Below, in pieces: positions 8,478 to 15,883 of a stretch of DNA of 40,917 nucleotides. Position 1 is the stretch's first letter. Every line of letters begins with the position of its first letter. The notes beneath the pieces were generated by a model. That model was not told the DNA's origin, made no database searches, and worked only from the letters and a program-made list of their open reading frames with translations. The translations under genes were made by a program, and so were the position numbers. The stretch is from JBFMDU01 sp034431935 (GTDB lineage Bacteria > Chloroflexota > Dehalococcoidia > GIF9 > JBFMDU01), in assembly GCA_034431935.1 (NCBI GenBank), contig DAOUCU010000042.1:1-40917 (forward strand), in the 5' to 3' direction.

Positions 8478-8556
8478 CCGGGGGAGCTGAAAGGCTGAGA
8501 GGCCCGCAAGGGCGACCCCTTGAACCTGATCTCGGTAATGCGAGCGAAGGGAAACG
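8478..8556 (+). promoter_or_regulatory. TPP (THI-box) riboswitch aptamer
   Basis: The aptamer shows the conserved elements in order: a G-rich 5' strand (8480-8487), GGCTGAGAGG (8493-8502), GACCCCTTGAACCTGAT (8514-8530), a short variable stem CTCG/CGAG (8531-8544) around the TAATG core, and the AGCGAAGGGAAA 3' end. These match the thiamine-pyrophosphate-sensing core closely. It is followed 12 nt later by an intrinsic terminator, so it should act as a transcriptional OFF switch when TPP is abundant. Confidence 0.95.
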
Positions 8557-8568
8557 CCACAGTCTTGA

Positions 8569-8604
8569 CCAGGAACCAGCATTGCCACAGGTTCCTGGTT
8601 TTTT
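8569..8604 (+). terminator. Riboswitch expression-platform terminator
   Basis: CCAGGAACC (8569-8577) pairs perfectly with GGTTCCTGG (8590-8598) and is followed by six T residues. It lies 41 bases before the start codon of the regulated gene, the classic placement for TPP-dependent premature termination. Confidence 0.9.
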
Positions 8605-8645
8605 CTTGTCAACCCACCGGCGAACCAGGAAAGGAGAGCATCATC

Positions 8646-9674
8646 ATGCTTCCGGAAATCGGCAAGGTAGATAGAGCGAGCTTCGACCGAATCATCTTCC
8701 CCAGACTGGGCAAGAAGGACCGGAGCGTCAGGCTCGGTCCCCGGCACGGCGTGGACGCGGCTGTCATCGACCTACCGGATGGGAGCGTAATGGTCATCGC
8801 CGAAGACCCTACCTTCGGTATGCCTGTGGTCATGCCTTACTTCGGCTGGGCCATCGTACACATCTGCGCCAGCGATGTCGCCGTACTCGGCGTCCGACCG
8901 CGCTATATGACCATTTGCCTCATGCTTCCGCCCGGTAGCAGAGATGACGTGTTAGAAAACATCTGGAAACAGGTACACGAGGAATGCCAAAAACTCGGCA
9001 TCGCAATCGTCGGCGGCCATACCGGAATATATCCCGGCATTGCCTTCCCCCTCAACGGCGGCTGTACCGTCATCGGTATCGGCCGGAAAGAGCAACTAAC
9101 ACCGGCTTCCAACGCCAGGGTCGGCGACCGTGTCATCATTACCAAGGGCCCGGCCATTGAGGCCACCGGCATCCTCGCCTACCAGGCGGAGGCGGCCCTC
9201 TCAAAGAAGCTCGGCCAAGCAGTAGTTGATAAAGCCAAATCACACTTTCTGGACATGACCGTGGTCAGAGAAGCCCTGCTCGCCGCACCTTATGCCCACG
9301 CCATGCACGACGCCACCGAAGGCGGTTTGCTCAACGGTGTTTATGAGATTGCCGCCGCTTCGGATAAAGGCGTCACCATCTACGAAGACCGGATACCGGT
9401 ACTTGAAGAGGTCTCCGCAGTGTGCGGCTATTTCAACATTGACCCCCTGGTATCAATCAGCGAGGGCACGTTAGTCATCACCACCAGACCGGGCAACGCA
9501 AGAACTGTTATCAGCCGGCTTAAACGGAGCGGCATCAGGGCATGGGAAATCGGCGAAATCACCCCCAGGGACCGCGTTTTCGTCCGTGCCAACGGCAAGC
9601 GCGAGGAGCTTGTTCCGGTCGCCGTGGACCCGTTCTGGTCCGCCTACTTTAGCACCCTGGAGCCAGCCAGATGA
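8646..9674 (+). CDS. AIR synthase-like (PurM/HypE/ThiL superfamily) protein under TPP control
   Basis: A 342-residue ATP-binding protein of the superfamily that includes PurM, HypE, SelD and ThiL. Evidence includes RHGVDAAVIDL near 37-47 with a D-A-x-V-I pattern, GHTGIYPG near 128 and the DATEGGLLNGVYEIAAAS segment near 225-242. It lacks the C-terminal Cys motif of HypE, so hydrogenase maturation is unlikely. The gene follows a TPP riboswitch and overlaps thiN by 4 bases (ATGA). A thiamine-pathway role is therefore likely, perhaps thiamine-monophosphate kinase like ThiL or another phosphotransfer step. ATG 8646 has an AAGGAGAG site; the longer in-frame reading from 8520 runs through the aptamer and terminator and is rejected. 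Function is inferred from context. Confidence 0.88.
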   Translation: MLPEIGKVDRASFDRIIFPRLGKKDRSVRLGPRHGVDAAVIDLPDGSVMVIAEDPTFGMPVVMPYFGWAIVHICASDVAVLGVRPRYMTICLMLPPGSRDDVLENIWKQVHEECQKLGIAIVGGHTGIYPGIAFPLNGGCTVIGIGRKEQLTPASNARVGDRVIITKGPAIEATGILAYQAEAALSKKLGQAVVDKAKSHFLDMTVVREALLAAPYAHAMHDATEGGLLNGVYEIAAASDKGVTIYEDRIPVLEEVSAVCGYFNIDPLVSISEGTLVITTRPGNARTVISRLKRSGIRAWEIGEITPRDRVFVRANGKREELVPVAVDPFWSAYFSTLEPAR

Positions 9675-10279
9675 TACAATACAGCCAGGCCGAACTCGTT
9701 CTCGGCAATCTTACTGTCGCCCTCGCCATGCTGGAGCGCTCACGCGACTTCGCCGCACTGATGCCGGAGGTCAGAGTGAACCTCGCCTATGCCTTGCCCA
9801 AGGCAAAGACATCCAGGCAGGTAGCGGCTGTCGATGGTCGTATTACCGTCGTCCGTGGCTTCCCCCGAGCTGCCGGACCGCTGGCGTGGGGCGCCTCCGA
9901 CCACATGGCCCGCCTCATACTCGAAGCACGTAAATACAGCCATGACATTAACGCTGGCATCAACTTCAAATGCGATGCCGACATCATCAACGTTGCCAGA
10001 CAATACGCCTCGGAACACGGTATTGCCTTCGGCTGGGTCGACCGTACTAAGGAGCCGCCCGATATCGCCGGCCCTGACCGCTCGTCAATGCCGTGGAAGG
10101 TGAGACAGCTCATCACAGCCTGCGGGACCGTACCGCGACTCTTCTACGAAGGTGAAGGTTGGGGCAAAGAGCCGCTATTTGTAGCCCTGGGAAAGGACGC
10201 GATAGAGGTTGTCACAACCGCACTTGAAATTGCACGGCGATACCGCCGACTGACCACAGACCATGAGTCCGACGGCTAA
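9671..10279 (+). CDS. thiN: Thiamine-phosphate synthase, stand-alone ThiN domain
   Basis: ThiN is the non-ThiE type of thiamine-phosphate synthase that joins the pyrimidine and thiazole halves. The 202 residues are close to one ThiN domain with a short N-terminal extension. The hallmark GASDHMARLILEARK (about 76-90) is followed by the D-I-N-A-G-I-N-F segment and by DRTKEPPDI near 116-124. Elsewhere ThiN is commonly fused to ThiD or to a DNA-binding domain (ThiR); neither is present, so this is an enzyme-only form. It is cotranscribed with the AIR synthase-like gene behind the TPP riboswitch, which supports a thiamine role. It ends in a 4-base convergent overlap with the CoA-transferase beta gene. 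Confidence 0.9.
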   Translation: MIQYSQAELVLGNLTVALAMLERSRDFAALMPEVRVNLAYALPKAKTSRQVAAVDGRITVVRGFPRAAGPLAWGASDHMARLILEARKYSHDINAGINFKCDADIINVARQYASEHGIAFGWVDRTKEPPDIAGPDRSSMPWKVRQLITACGTVPRLFYEGEGWGKEPLFVALGKDAIEVVTTALEIARRYRRLTTDHESDG

Positions 10280-10953
10280 AGCTCCATCGTCTTGAGGCCC
10301 GGCGAGACCTTCAGCCTGACTTCGGTCAGCGACTGAACCTCGCTGGCCGACCAGCCCGGCGCCGTCTCCTCAAGCGTCAGGCCCTCACCGCTTACTCTGA
10401 TGACGGCGATATCGGTCACAATCAGGTCCACACACCGCTTCGCCGTGAGCGGATAGCTGCACTCCTGAACAATTTTGGGCTTACCACTCTTCTCGGTGTG
10501 GGTCATGACCACAAATACCCGCTTACAGCAGGCGGCCAGGTCCATGGCGCCGCCGATAGTACCTCCCTTACCTTTGTAGATAGGCAGGCGCCAGTTGGCC
10601 AGATCGCCCTTCTCTGATACCTGAAGGCCGCCGAGGATAGTGCAATCAAGGTGCCCGCCCCGGATCATATCGAAGGCTTCGGCGTAATCAAATACCGCCA
10701 TGCCCGGTGCCGGCAAGACCGGATGCGCCGCGGCGTCCACATAGCGCCAGCCAAGCCGGTCAGCTTCGTCGTGGTCGGCGTTGCGCCCGAAGCCAAGAAG
10801 CCCGTTCTCAGCAAAAAAGAACACGGTCTTGTTCTCCGGAATGAAGTTGGCACACAGCGCCGGAATGCCGAACCCGAGGTTGACGTACCACCCGTCCTGA
10901 AGCTCCTTGGCCATACGGAGCGCCATCGTCTGCTCATCCAGGCGCTCTTTCAT
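10276..10953 (-). CDS. CoA transferase subunit B (family I, 3-oxoacid type)
   Basis: Catalytic subunit of a heteromeric CoA transferase that moves CoA between carboxylic acids. The 225 residues carry the family's active-site Glu in FAENGLLG (Glu about 49), the N-terminal GWYVNLGFGIP and the later VVMTHTEKSGKPKI near 145-160. The ATG overlaps the stop of the alpha subunit by 4 bases. Similarity is to the acetate/acetoacetyl or 3-oxoadipate type transferases. The acceptor and donor acids cannot be told. Together with the 3-hydroxyacyl-CoA dehydrogenase nearby it suggests short-chain acyl-CoA metabolism. Confidence 0.92.
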   Translation of the reverse strand: MKERLDEQTMALRMAKELQDGWYVNLGFGIPALCANFIPENKTVFFFAENGLLGFGRNADHDEADRLGWRYVDAAAHPVLPAPGMAVFDYAEAFDMIRGGHLDCTILGGLQVSEKGDLANWRLPIYKGKGGTIGGAMDLAACCKRVFVVMTHTEKSGKPKIVQECSYPLTAKRCVDLIVTDIAVIRVSGEGLTLEETAPGWSASEVQSLTEVRLKVSPGLKTMEL

Positions 10954-11678
10954 CTGCGATCCTCAAGCGGAGCCTTCACCACACGATGCACATAGATGCC
11001 CGGGGTAACGATGGATTCCGGGTCAAGATCCCCGACCTCCACCACCTCATCCACCTCAGCGATGGTCACGCGAGCCGCTTTTGCCATGATCGGGCCATAC
11101 TGCCGTCCGGTACCTTTATAAATTAGATTACCGTAGCTGTCAGCCTTATACGCACCAACCAGGGCAAAGTCAGCTGTCAGCGGCATTTCCAGGAGGTACT
11201 CTTTACCGTCGATGGTGCGCTTCTCCTTGCCCTCTTCAAGGACTGTACCTATGCCGACCGGTTGATAAACGCCACCCAACCCGGCAGCCCCGGCCCACAT
11301 TCTAAGGATGAACGGCCCATGTCCCAGATGCTCCAGCTCTACCTCGCCAGCCTCGTATTGCTTCTGTAATACCGCGTCGCGGCCCGGGACGTAGGCCATA
11401 GCACAGATGACCTTCTTCACCTGACGGTTATCAATAAGGATGCCATGGTCAACCCAGTCCTCAGCATGAGGAAAACCATAGAACCTGGCCGCAGAAACGC
11501 TGCGGTAGCCGGTTGCCGTTATCAGCGTAAGATTGCGTACCCCCTTCCGACGCAGCGCCAGCAACAGGTTACGTGGAACACCAAGCGGTCCCTGCGCTCC
11601 ACTGACCATTACTGAAGCGCCATCACTGATGTCGGCGATAGCTTCGTCAAGACTCGGGACAACCTTGTTGACCGCCAT
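10950..11678 (-). CDS. CoA transferase subunit A (family I, 3-oxoacid type)
   Basis: CoA-binding alpha subunit partnering the downstream beta subunit. Of 242 residues, the start AVNKVVPSLDEAIADISDGASVMVSG is typical of the alpha subunit, followed by GVPRNLLLALRRKG and a C-terminal GTGRQYGPIMAKAA and VEVGDLDPESIVTPGIYV. ATG 11678 was chosen because the family starts near this point; an in-frame start at 11705 would add nine residues. The upstream AT-rich spacer (11706-11955) probably holds its promoter, but I could not find a well-spaced pair of boxes. Confidence 0.92.
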   Translation of the reverse strand: MAVNKVVPSLDEAIADISDGASVMVSGAQGPLGVPRNLLLALRRKGVRNLTLITATGYRSVSAARFYGFPHAEDWVDHGILIDNRQVKKVICAMAYVPGRDAVLQKQYEAGEVELEHLGHGPFILRMWAGAAGLGGVYQPVGIGTVLEEGKEKRTIDGKEYLLEMPLTADFALVGAYKADSYGNLIYKGTGRQYGPIMAKAARVTIAEVDEVVEVGDLDPESIVTPGIYVHRVVKAPLEDRR

Positions 11679-11705
11679 AGTCGTTTCCAAGATTAAAACA
11701 GGCAC

Positions 11706-11955
11706 CGCCGGATTTCAAGCCGTAAATGAAATATCTTCACTAATTTGACCATAATTGTTATAATTCATCGATATATTATGTACAGGATACTGCAACCGGC
11801 CCAGATACTTCCCCGGCAATTACACTGCGAGTATGCCCGCATTATTGAATTACAAAACTAGTATGCGTTGACTATCGTGATACAATTATTGGCAGAAGAC
11901 AATCAGCCGTGAAGCATGCTGAGGAGGCAAGATCGAGCGCAACCAGGTTCTACCC
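11706..11955. other. AT-rich divergent spacer between the CoA-transferase and molybdenum-cofactor operons
   Basis: About 250 bp, clearly richer in A/T than its surroundings, between two divergent operons. It contains a TATAAT (11759-11764) with a TTGACC only 8 bp upstream, and a TTGACT (11868-11873) with a TACAAT only 7 bp away, so neither pair is correctly spaced. A 16-codon reading frame (GTG 11909 to TGA 11959) overlaps the mobA start. Promoters for both operons are expected here but are not resolved. Confidence 0.4.
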
Positions 11956-12591
11956 GTGACCGGTATCATCCTGGCCGGCGGCAGGGGCTTACGGTTGGGG
12001 AGACCCAAGGCGATGGAGGCGATCGGTGGCGGTGATACTCTGCTCGGCCGCGTTGTATCTCGTTTGAAGCCGGTCTGTTCGGAAATAATTGTCGTCACCA
12101 GACAGGACCAAATCGGAGCCATCATGCTGTCACAGCTTGCGGTAGACGTCGCGGTCGACGCTGTTCCTGACCGCGGTCCTCTGGGCGGTCTCTATACCGG
12201 GCTCCAGCGTTCCAAGACCCACCTTAATATCGCCGTAGCCTGCGATATGCCGTTCATCAACGCCAGGCTTCTCACCTATCTGGTAGGACTGGCGCAGGGA
12301 TGGGACATAGTTGCGCCGCGGGTTAACGGCCTTACCGAACAGCTCCATACGGTTTACTCGAAGAGGTGCGGTAAGATTGCCGGCCAGCTAATTAAGCTGG
12401 GCAAATCTCGTGTGGCTGACCTCTTCGGCGTGGTCAGGACTCGCTTCGTGGAAGAATCCGAACTCAGAAAGCACGACCCGGAACTTATGAGCTTCTTCAA
12501 CATCAACACTGAGGCTGAGCTTAATAGAGCTTTGACTCTCATCCGCTGGGAGGAACTGGCAGGCGGAAAGCCGCAAAGGGCCGCCGTATGA
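11956..12591 (+). CDS. mobA: Molybdenum cofactor guanylyltransferase MobA
   Basis: Transfers GMP from GTP to molybdopterin to form the guanine-dinucleotide cofactor. The 211 residues start with the nucleotidyltransferase signature GIILAGGRGLRLGRPK (about 3-18), then DRGPLGGLYTGLQ near 72-84 and VACDMPFIN near 94-102, all typical of MobA. The GTG start is the only plausible one in frame, since a TGA lies 36 bases upstream. However, the good GAGGAGG site at 11921-11927 is about 28 nt away, so initiation may depend on coupling or on a non-standard start. moeA overlaps its end by 4 bases. Confidence 0.9.
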   Translation: MTGIILAGGRGLRLGRPKAMEAIGGGDTLLGRVVSRLKPVCSEIIVVTRQDQIGAIMLSQLAVDVAVDAVPDRGPLGGLYTGLQRSKTHLNIAVACDMPFINARLLTYLVGLAQGWDIVAPRVNGLTEQLHTVYSKRCGKIAGQLIKLGKSRVADLFGVVRTRFVEESELRKHDPELMSFFNINTEAELNRALTLIRWEELAGGKPQRAAV

Positions 12592-13841
12592 TCAGCGTAG
12601 AAACTGCCCGTAGAAAAGTACTCAGCGCCGTCGGCCCGCTTGAAGCGGTGCGCCGGCCGCTACTGGACTGCCTCGGCCAGGTACTGGCTGAAGACGTGCG
12701 CGCTGCATTCCACGTCCCGCCGCTGGACAACGCCGCCATGGACGGCTTCGCCGTCATTGCCGCAGATATCCACAAAGCAAGCCCGGGACATCCCATCGTA
12801 CTGAAAGTTATTGGCGAAGCCGCCGCCGGCTCGATATTCAAAAGCAAAGTCCGCCATGGCACCGCAGTCCGTATTATGACCGGGGCTCCGGTTCCTGTCG
12901 GTGCTGACTGCGTGGTTCCGTTCGAAGAAACGGATGAGGGACGCCGGCACAGCCGGGGGAGAACCATCAGAGAAATCGGCATACTGCGTCATCTCGACCC
13001 AGGGGCCAACATACGGCGCGCCGGCGAAGACATCCGCGCTTCCAGTATCGTACTTAGAAAGGGCCGTGTTTTGCACCCGGCCGATATCGGGGTCCTGGCG
13101 TCACTTGGCCTGGCCGATGCCACGGTCATACGCCGTCCGACCGTTGCCATCCTGGCTACCGGCAACGAGATTACCACGGTGGGCCGCCCCCTCCCGCCAG
13201 GCAGTATCTACAATAGCAACAGCTACAGCCTGGCCGCCCAGGTCGTGGAAGCTGGGGGCATTCCCAAACTGCTTGGCATTGCCCGTGATAATGTAAGGTC
13301 AATTGTTACCGCCGTCCGCCGCGGTCTGGACTCGGACCTGCTCCTCACCACCGGCGGCGTGTCCCTGGGTGACTACGACCTGGTCAAAGAAGTCCTGGCC
13401 AGCGAGGGTGAAATATCCTTCTGGACAGTGCGGATGAAGCCCGGCAAGCCGCTTGCCTTCGGCTATTTCAAGGGCAGCACGGGGCGTCGCATTCCGCACT
13501 TGGGCTTCCCCGGCAACCCGGTGAGCGCCATGGTATCCTTCGAGCTTTTCGGCCGACCGGCCGTCCGCAAGATGCTCGGCATGAAACACCTGTACCGCCC
13601 GGTCATCAAGGCCACGCTGGAAAACACAATTAACAACCGTGACGGGCGCCGGGTCTTCGCCCGCGTCACCGTCACCAGACGCAATGGTGAGTACCGGGCC
13701 ACCGTAACCGGCGAACAGGGCTCAGGCATCCTTACCTCGATGTCCCTGGCTAATGGTCTGGCCATCGTACCCGAAGATGTACCCGTCGCCCGGCCCGGCC
13801 AGGCAGTTGACGTCATTATGCTCGACCAGGAAGAAGTGTAA
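12588..13841 (+). CDS. moeA: Molybdopterin molybdenumtransferase MoeA
   Basis: Inserts molybdenum (or tungsten) into adenylylated molybdopterin. The 417 residues are normal for MoeA. Visible landmarks are PPLDNAAMDGFAV (about 43-55), the MTGAPVPVGADCV segment near 94-107, ATGNEI (about 190-195), the TTGGVSLGDYDLVKE core (about 252-266), and GFPGNPVSAMVSFELF near 310. The C-terminal domain IV ends in VDVIMLDQEEV. The ATG overlaps the mobA stop (ATGA) and the mobB-like gene follows after 2 bases, so translation is tightly linked. The choice between Mo and W is not visible. Confidence 0.96.
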   Translation: MISVETARRKVLSAVGPLEAVRRPLLDCLGQVLAEDVRAAFHVPPLDNAAMDGFAVIAADIHKASPGHPIVLKVIGEAAAGSIFKSKVRHGTAVRIMTGAPVPVGADCVVPFEETDEGRRHSRGRTIREIGILRHLDPGANIRRAGEDIRASSIVLRKGRVLHPADIGVLASLGLADATVIRRPTVAILATGNEITTVGRPLPPGSIYNSNSYSLAAQVVEAGGIPKLLGIARDNVRSIVTAVRRGLDSDLLLTTGGVSLGDYDLVKEVLASEGEISFWTVRMKPGKPLAFGYFKGSTGRRIPHLGFPGNPVSAMVSFELFGRPAVRKMLGMKHLYRPVIKATLENTINNRDGRRVFARVTVTRRNGEYRATVTGEQGSGILTSMSLANGLAIVPEDVPVARPGQAVDVIMLDQEEV

Positions 13842-13843
13842 GA

Positions 13844-14488
13844 ATGATTCCGGTCATATCCGTAGTTGGGAGATCGAACGCAGGCAAGACCACGGTGCTT
13901 GAAGGCCTGATACCTGAACTGAGAAGTCGTGGCTACCGGATCGCCGCAGGCAAACATAGCAATGAAGAAGCGGAGCTTGACACTCCGGGGAAGGACAGCT
14001 GGCGTCTTGCCCGTGCTGGCGCTGACGCCGTAGTGTTGAGCACCCCGGGTAAGGTCGTCGTCTTCCGGCCGGAGTCTGAGCCGCCTGTAGCGGAACTCCA
14101 GCGGCTCATTGGCCCGGACTTCGACCTGTTCCTCATCGAAGGTTACAAGCAGGAGAAGCTCCCCAGGATTGAAGTGCGGCGTGGCCGGGCGTCAGAGCCA
14201 CTGGCTACACCCGGTGAGCTGCTCGCAGTGGTCTCGGACCAGCCGTCTCCGGAAAGTGTCCCCTGCTTCACATTCGGCGATACCGGAGGCCTGGCTGACC
14301 TCATCGAGAAGCGCTTTCTTCTCGGTAAGACCCAAGCTGTCGGTGTCTACGTTAATAATAAAAGAATCCCCCTCAACCCGTTTGTCCAGGACTTTATTGC
14401 CCGGACTGTGGCCGGTATGGTCTCGGCACTCAAGGGAGTCAGGGGGAAAACCCGAATGGTCACCATCTGGCTCAAGCTCACCAACTGA
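13844..14488 (+). CDS. mobB: MobB-like GTPase for molybdenum-cofactor maturation
   Basis: The N-terminal two thirds is a MobB P-loop protein: Walker A GRSNAGKTT (about 8-16), KHSNEEAELDTPGKDSWR (about 35-52), and LFLIEGYKQEKLPRIEV (about 93-109). The C-terminal part (about 165-214) contains VNNKRIPLNPFVQDFI and GMVSALKGV, an extension I recall from MobB proteins of several anaerobes, followed by about 15 extra residues. The total of 214 residues compares with about 170 in E. coli MobB. It probably binds GTP and assists MobA/MoeA. It sits between moeA and a DUF362 gene with very short gaps. Confidence 0.88.
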   Translation: MIPVISVVGRSNAGKTTVLEGLIPELRSRGYRIAAGKHSNEEAELDTPGKDSWRLARAGADAVVLSTPGKVVVFRPESEPPVAELQRLIGPDFDLFLIEGYKQEKLPRIEVRRGRASEPLATPGELLAVVSDQPSPESVPCFTFGDTGGLADLIEKRFLLGKTQAVGVYVNNKRIPLNPFVQDFIARTVAGMVSALKGVRGKTRMVTIWLKLTN

Positions 14489-14497
14489 ATCAAACGC

Positions 14498-15232
14498 ATG
14501 ATTTACGAAGCAAGTCAATTCGTGTTCGAACCGACCCCGGCTGTAGCCAGGGCCAGACGTGTGCTGATCAAACCCGCTGCCGGTTACCCTCTGCCTCACC
14601 CGGTCACCACCAGCCTCGATACCCTGCGTGCCGTCGTCGACGGCATCAAAAAAACCAGCGACGCCGATATCGTAATCCTCGAAGGAACGAACACCGGTGA
14701 CCCCGTCTACCCCATCTACCGGAAGCTCAAATTCGAGTTCCCGCATGTGCTCATGCTTGATGTTAAAGACTGCATCTGGGTAGAAGTCGAGAACCCGCTC
14801 CTTCACCCGCTTGCCGTACCTACTTTCTGGGTGCCCAACGTCGTACTATCGAGCGATTATCTCATAAGCATCGCCCCGTTCCAGGTCAGGAACAAGAGCG
14901 GCTTCTTCACTATTCCCAACCTGGTCAGCCTCCTTCCCATAGCCAAGTATGGTGGCCAGGGAGCAAGCGCCTGGAAAGAACTTCAACAACTCGGCATGCA
15001 GAAAGTCTTTGCTGACCTCTACTTCACTCTCCCCTTCGACCTCGGCATTATTGATGGCCGTAAGAAGCTGACTGCAAAAGATGACCCGGCCAGGGGAGAG
15101 GTCGAGGACTACGGAAAGATATTCATCGGGGAGCCTTACGAAGTCGACAGGGAAGCCTCACAGGATGCCGGAATTGAAACGGAGTACCTGGCACTGATCG
15201 ATTCCGGCCGTTCGGAGCTTGAAACCACCTAG
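14498..15232 (+). CDS. DUF362-family protein
   Basis: A 244-residue protein whose N-terminal pattern RRVLIKPAAGYPLPHPVTTS, followed by a conserved DADIVILEGTN, matches the DUF362 family. There are no signal peptide, membrane segments or ferredoxin Cys motifs; some DUF362 proteins carry a 4Fe-4S domain, and this one does not. It lies 9 bases after mobB with no clear SD site, so it is probably translated by coupling. Its position suggests a link to molybdenum-cofactor or iron-sulfur enzymes, but the function of the family is not established. It ends in a 4-base convergent overlap with the acylphosphatase gene. Confidence 0.75.
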   Translation: MIYEASQFVFEPTPAVARARRVLIKPAAGYPLPHPVTTSLDTLRAVVDGIKKTSDADIVILEGTNTGDPVYPIYRKLKFEFPHVLMLDVKDCIWVEVENPLLHPLAVPTFWVPNVVLSSDYLISIAPFQVRNKSGFFTIPNLVSLLPIAKYGGQGASAWKELQQLGMQKVFADLYFTLPFDLGIIDGRKKLTAKDDPARGEVEDYGKIFIGEPYEVDREASQDAGIETEYLALIDSGRSELETT

Positions 15233-15507
15233 GATAAAATCCGGAAGCTGTTGTATCGCCCTGCCGGCTGGCGCCACTCGACATCCACTCTGTCTACCCG
15301 AGACCTGGCCGGACCGATCTTCAACCGTTCTTCAAGCTTCTTGAGCTTATCCTCTTCTCCCTCCGCCTCCACCTCCACCTCCATCCCGGATGGGAGATTC
15401 CGCACATAGCCAGTGAGACCCAGCGCAATTGCCACGTCTTCGACAAAAGCACGGAAGTACACCCCCTGTACCTTCCCATGAACAACTGCGCGCAGATTGG
15501 ATTTCAC
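15229..15507 (-). CDS. acyP: Acylphosphatase
   Basis: Small cytoplasmic enzyme hydrolysing acyl-phosphates. The 92 residues are the family's usual size. The signature GKVQGVYFRAF contains the phosphate-binding Arg (about residue 19) and GYVRNLPSG contains the catalytic Asn (about 37). The start is GTG. It is the last gene of a leftward unit, 17 bases after the MoaD-like gene. Compared with well-known members the signature is complete, so it is expected to be active. Confidence 0.95.
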   Translation of the reverse strand: MKSNLRAVVHGKVQGVYFRAFVEDVAIALGLTGYVRNLPSGMEVEVEAEGEEDKLKKLEERLKIGPARSRVDRVDVEWRQPAGRYNSFRILS

Positions 15508-15524
15508 CGTGTTGCAACCCCTAA

Positions 15525-15863
15525 CTAGCCGTCTACCATTGGCGGTATCAGCAGTACCTCATCGCCGTCTTTGAGCCGGATTTCTGCCGCCTGGTCACGT
15601 CGGACCACCTCGGAATTAACTGCAATGAATCCTTCATCAACAACCGTTCCCAAGTCACCTTTAAGCTGGACAAGGAGGTCCCGCAGGGAAGCATCTTCCC
15701 CGAGGCTGATTTCTTTCTGACCCGGCAGGATATCTATTCCGGGGGCCTTCAGTCTGACCCTGATTGACAATCCGAAACCACCCTCTGAACTTCCCTCAAG
15801 CCACACCGCCGGCTTGCCGTAGGACTGCACGGACGCATCCAGGGTTATTGATTCCGCAGCCAA
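15525..15863 (-). CDS. MoaD/ThiS-fold (beta-grasp) small protein with a non-canonical C-terminus
   Basis: Up to 112 residues. The core from about 32 (SIRVRLKAPGIDIL) through LGEDASLRDLLVQL, then FIAVNSEVV and the terminal LKDGDEVLLIPPMVDG, has the order and spacing of the MoaD/ThiS sulfur-carrier fold. Carriers that are activated by MoeB-like enzymes end in Gly-Gly; this one ends in Asp-Gly. Two starts are possible: TTG at 15863 (112 aa, SD too far away) or TTG at 15770 (81 aa, GAGGG about 10 nt upstream), and the shorter form equals the usual MoaD length. It lies opposite a molybdenum-cofactor operon and between a small basic protein and acylphosphatase. Its role as a real sulfur carrier is uncertain. 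Confidence 0.8.
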   Translation of the reverse strand: MAAESITLDASVQSYGKPAVWLEGSSEGGFGLSIRVRLKAPGIDILPGQKEISLGEDASLRDLLVQLKGDLGTVVDEGFIAVNSEVVRRDQAAEIRLKDGDEVLLIPPMVDG

Positions 15864-15883
15864 TCGGCAGCCGGCCTATTGTC

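Noticed and set aside
8520..8645. Longer start of the AIR synthase-like gene
   Set aside because: It runs through the riboswitch aptamer and terminator, so it cannot be a normal coding start.
8646..9674. HypE hydrogenase-maturation protein
   Set aside because: No C-terminal Cys motif, no hyp genes nearby, and a TPP riboswitch in front.
11745..11764. Promoter made of TTGACC and TATAAT in the CoA-transferase/mobA spacer
   Set aside because: The spacer is only 8 bp, too short for sigma70 recognition.
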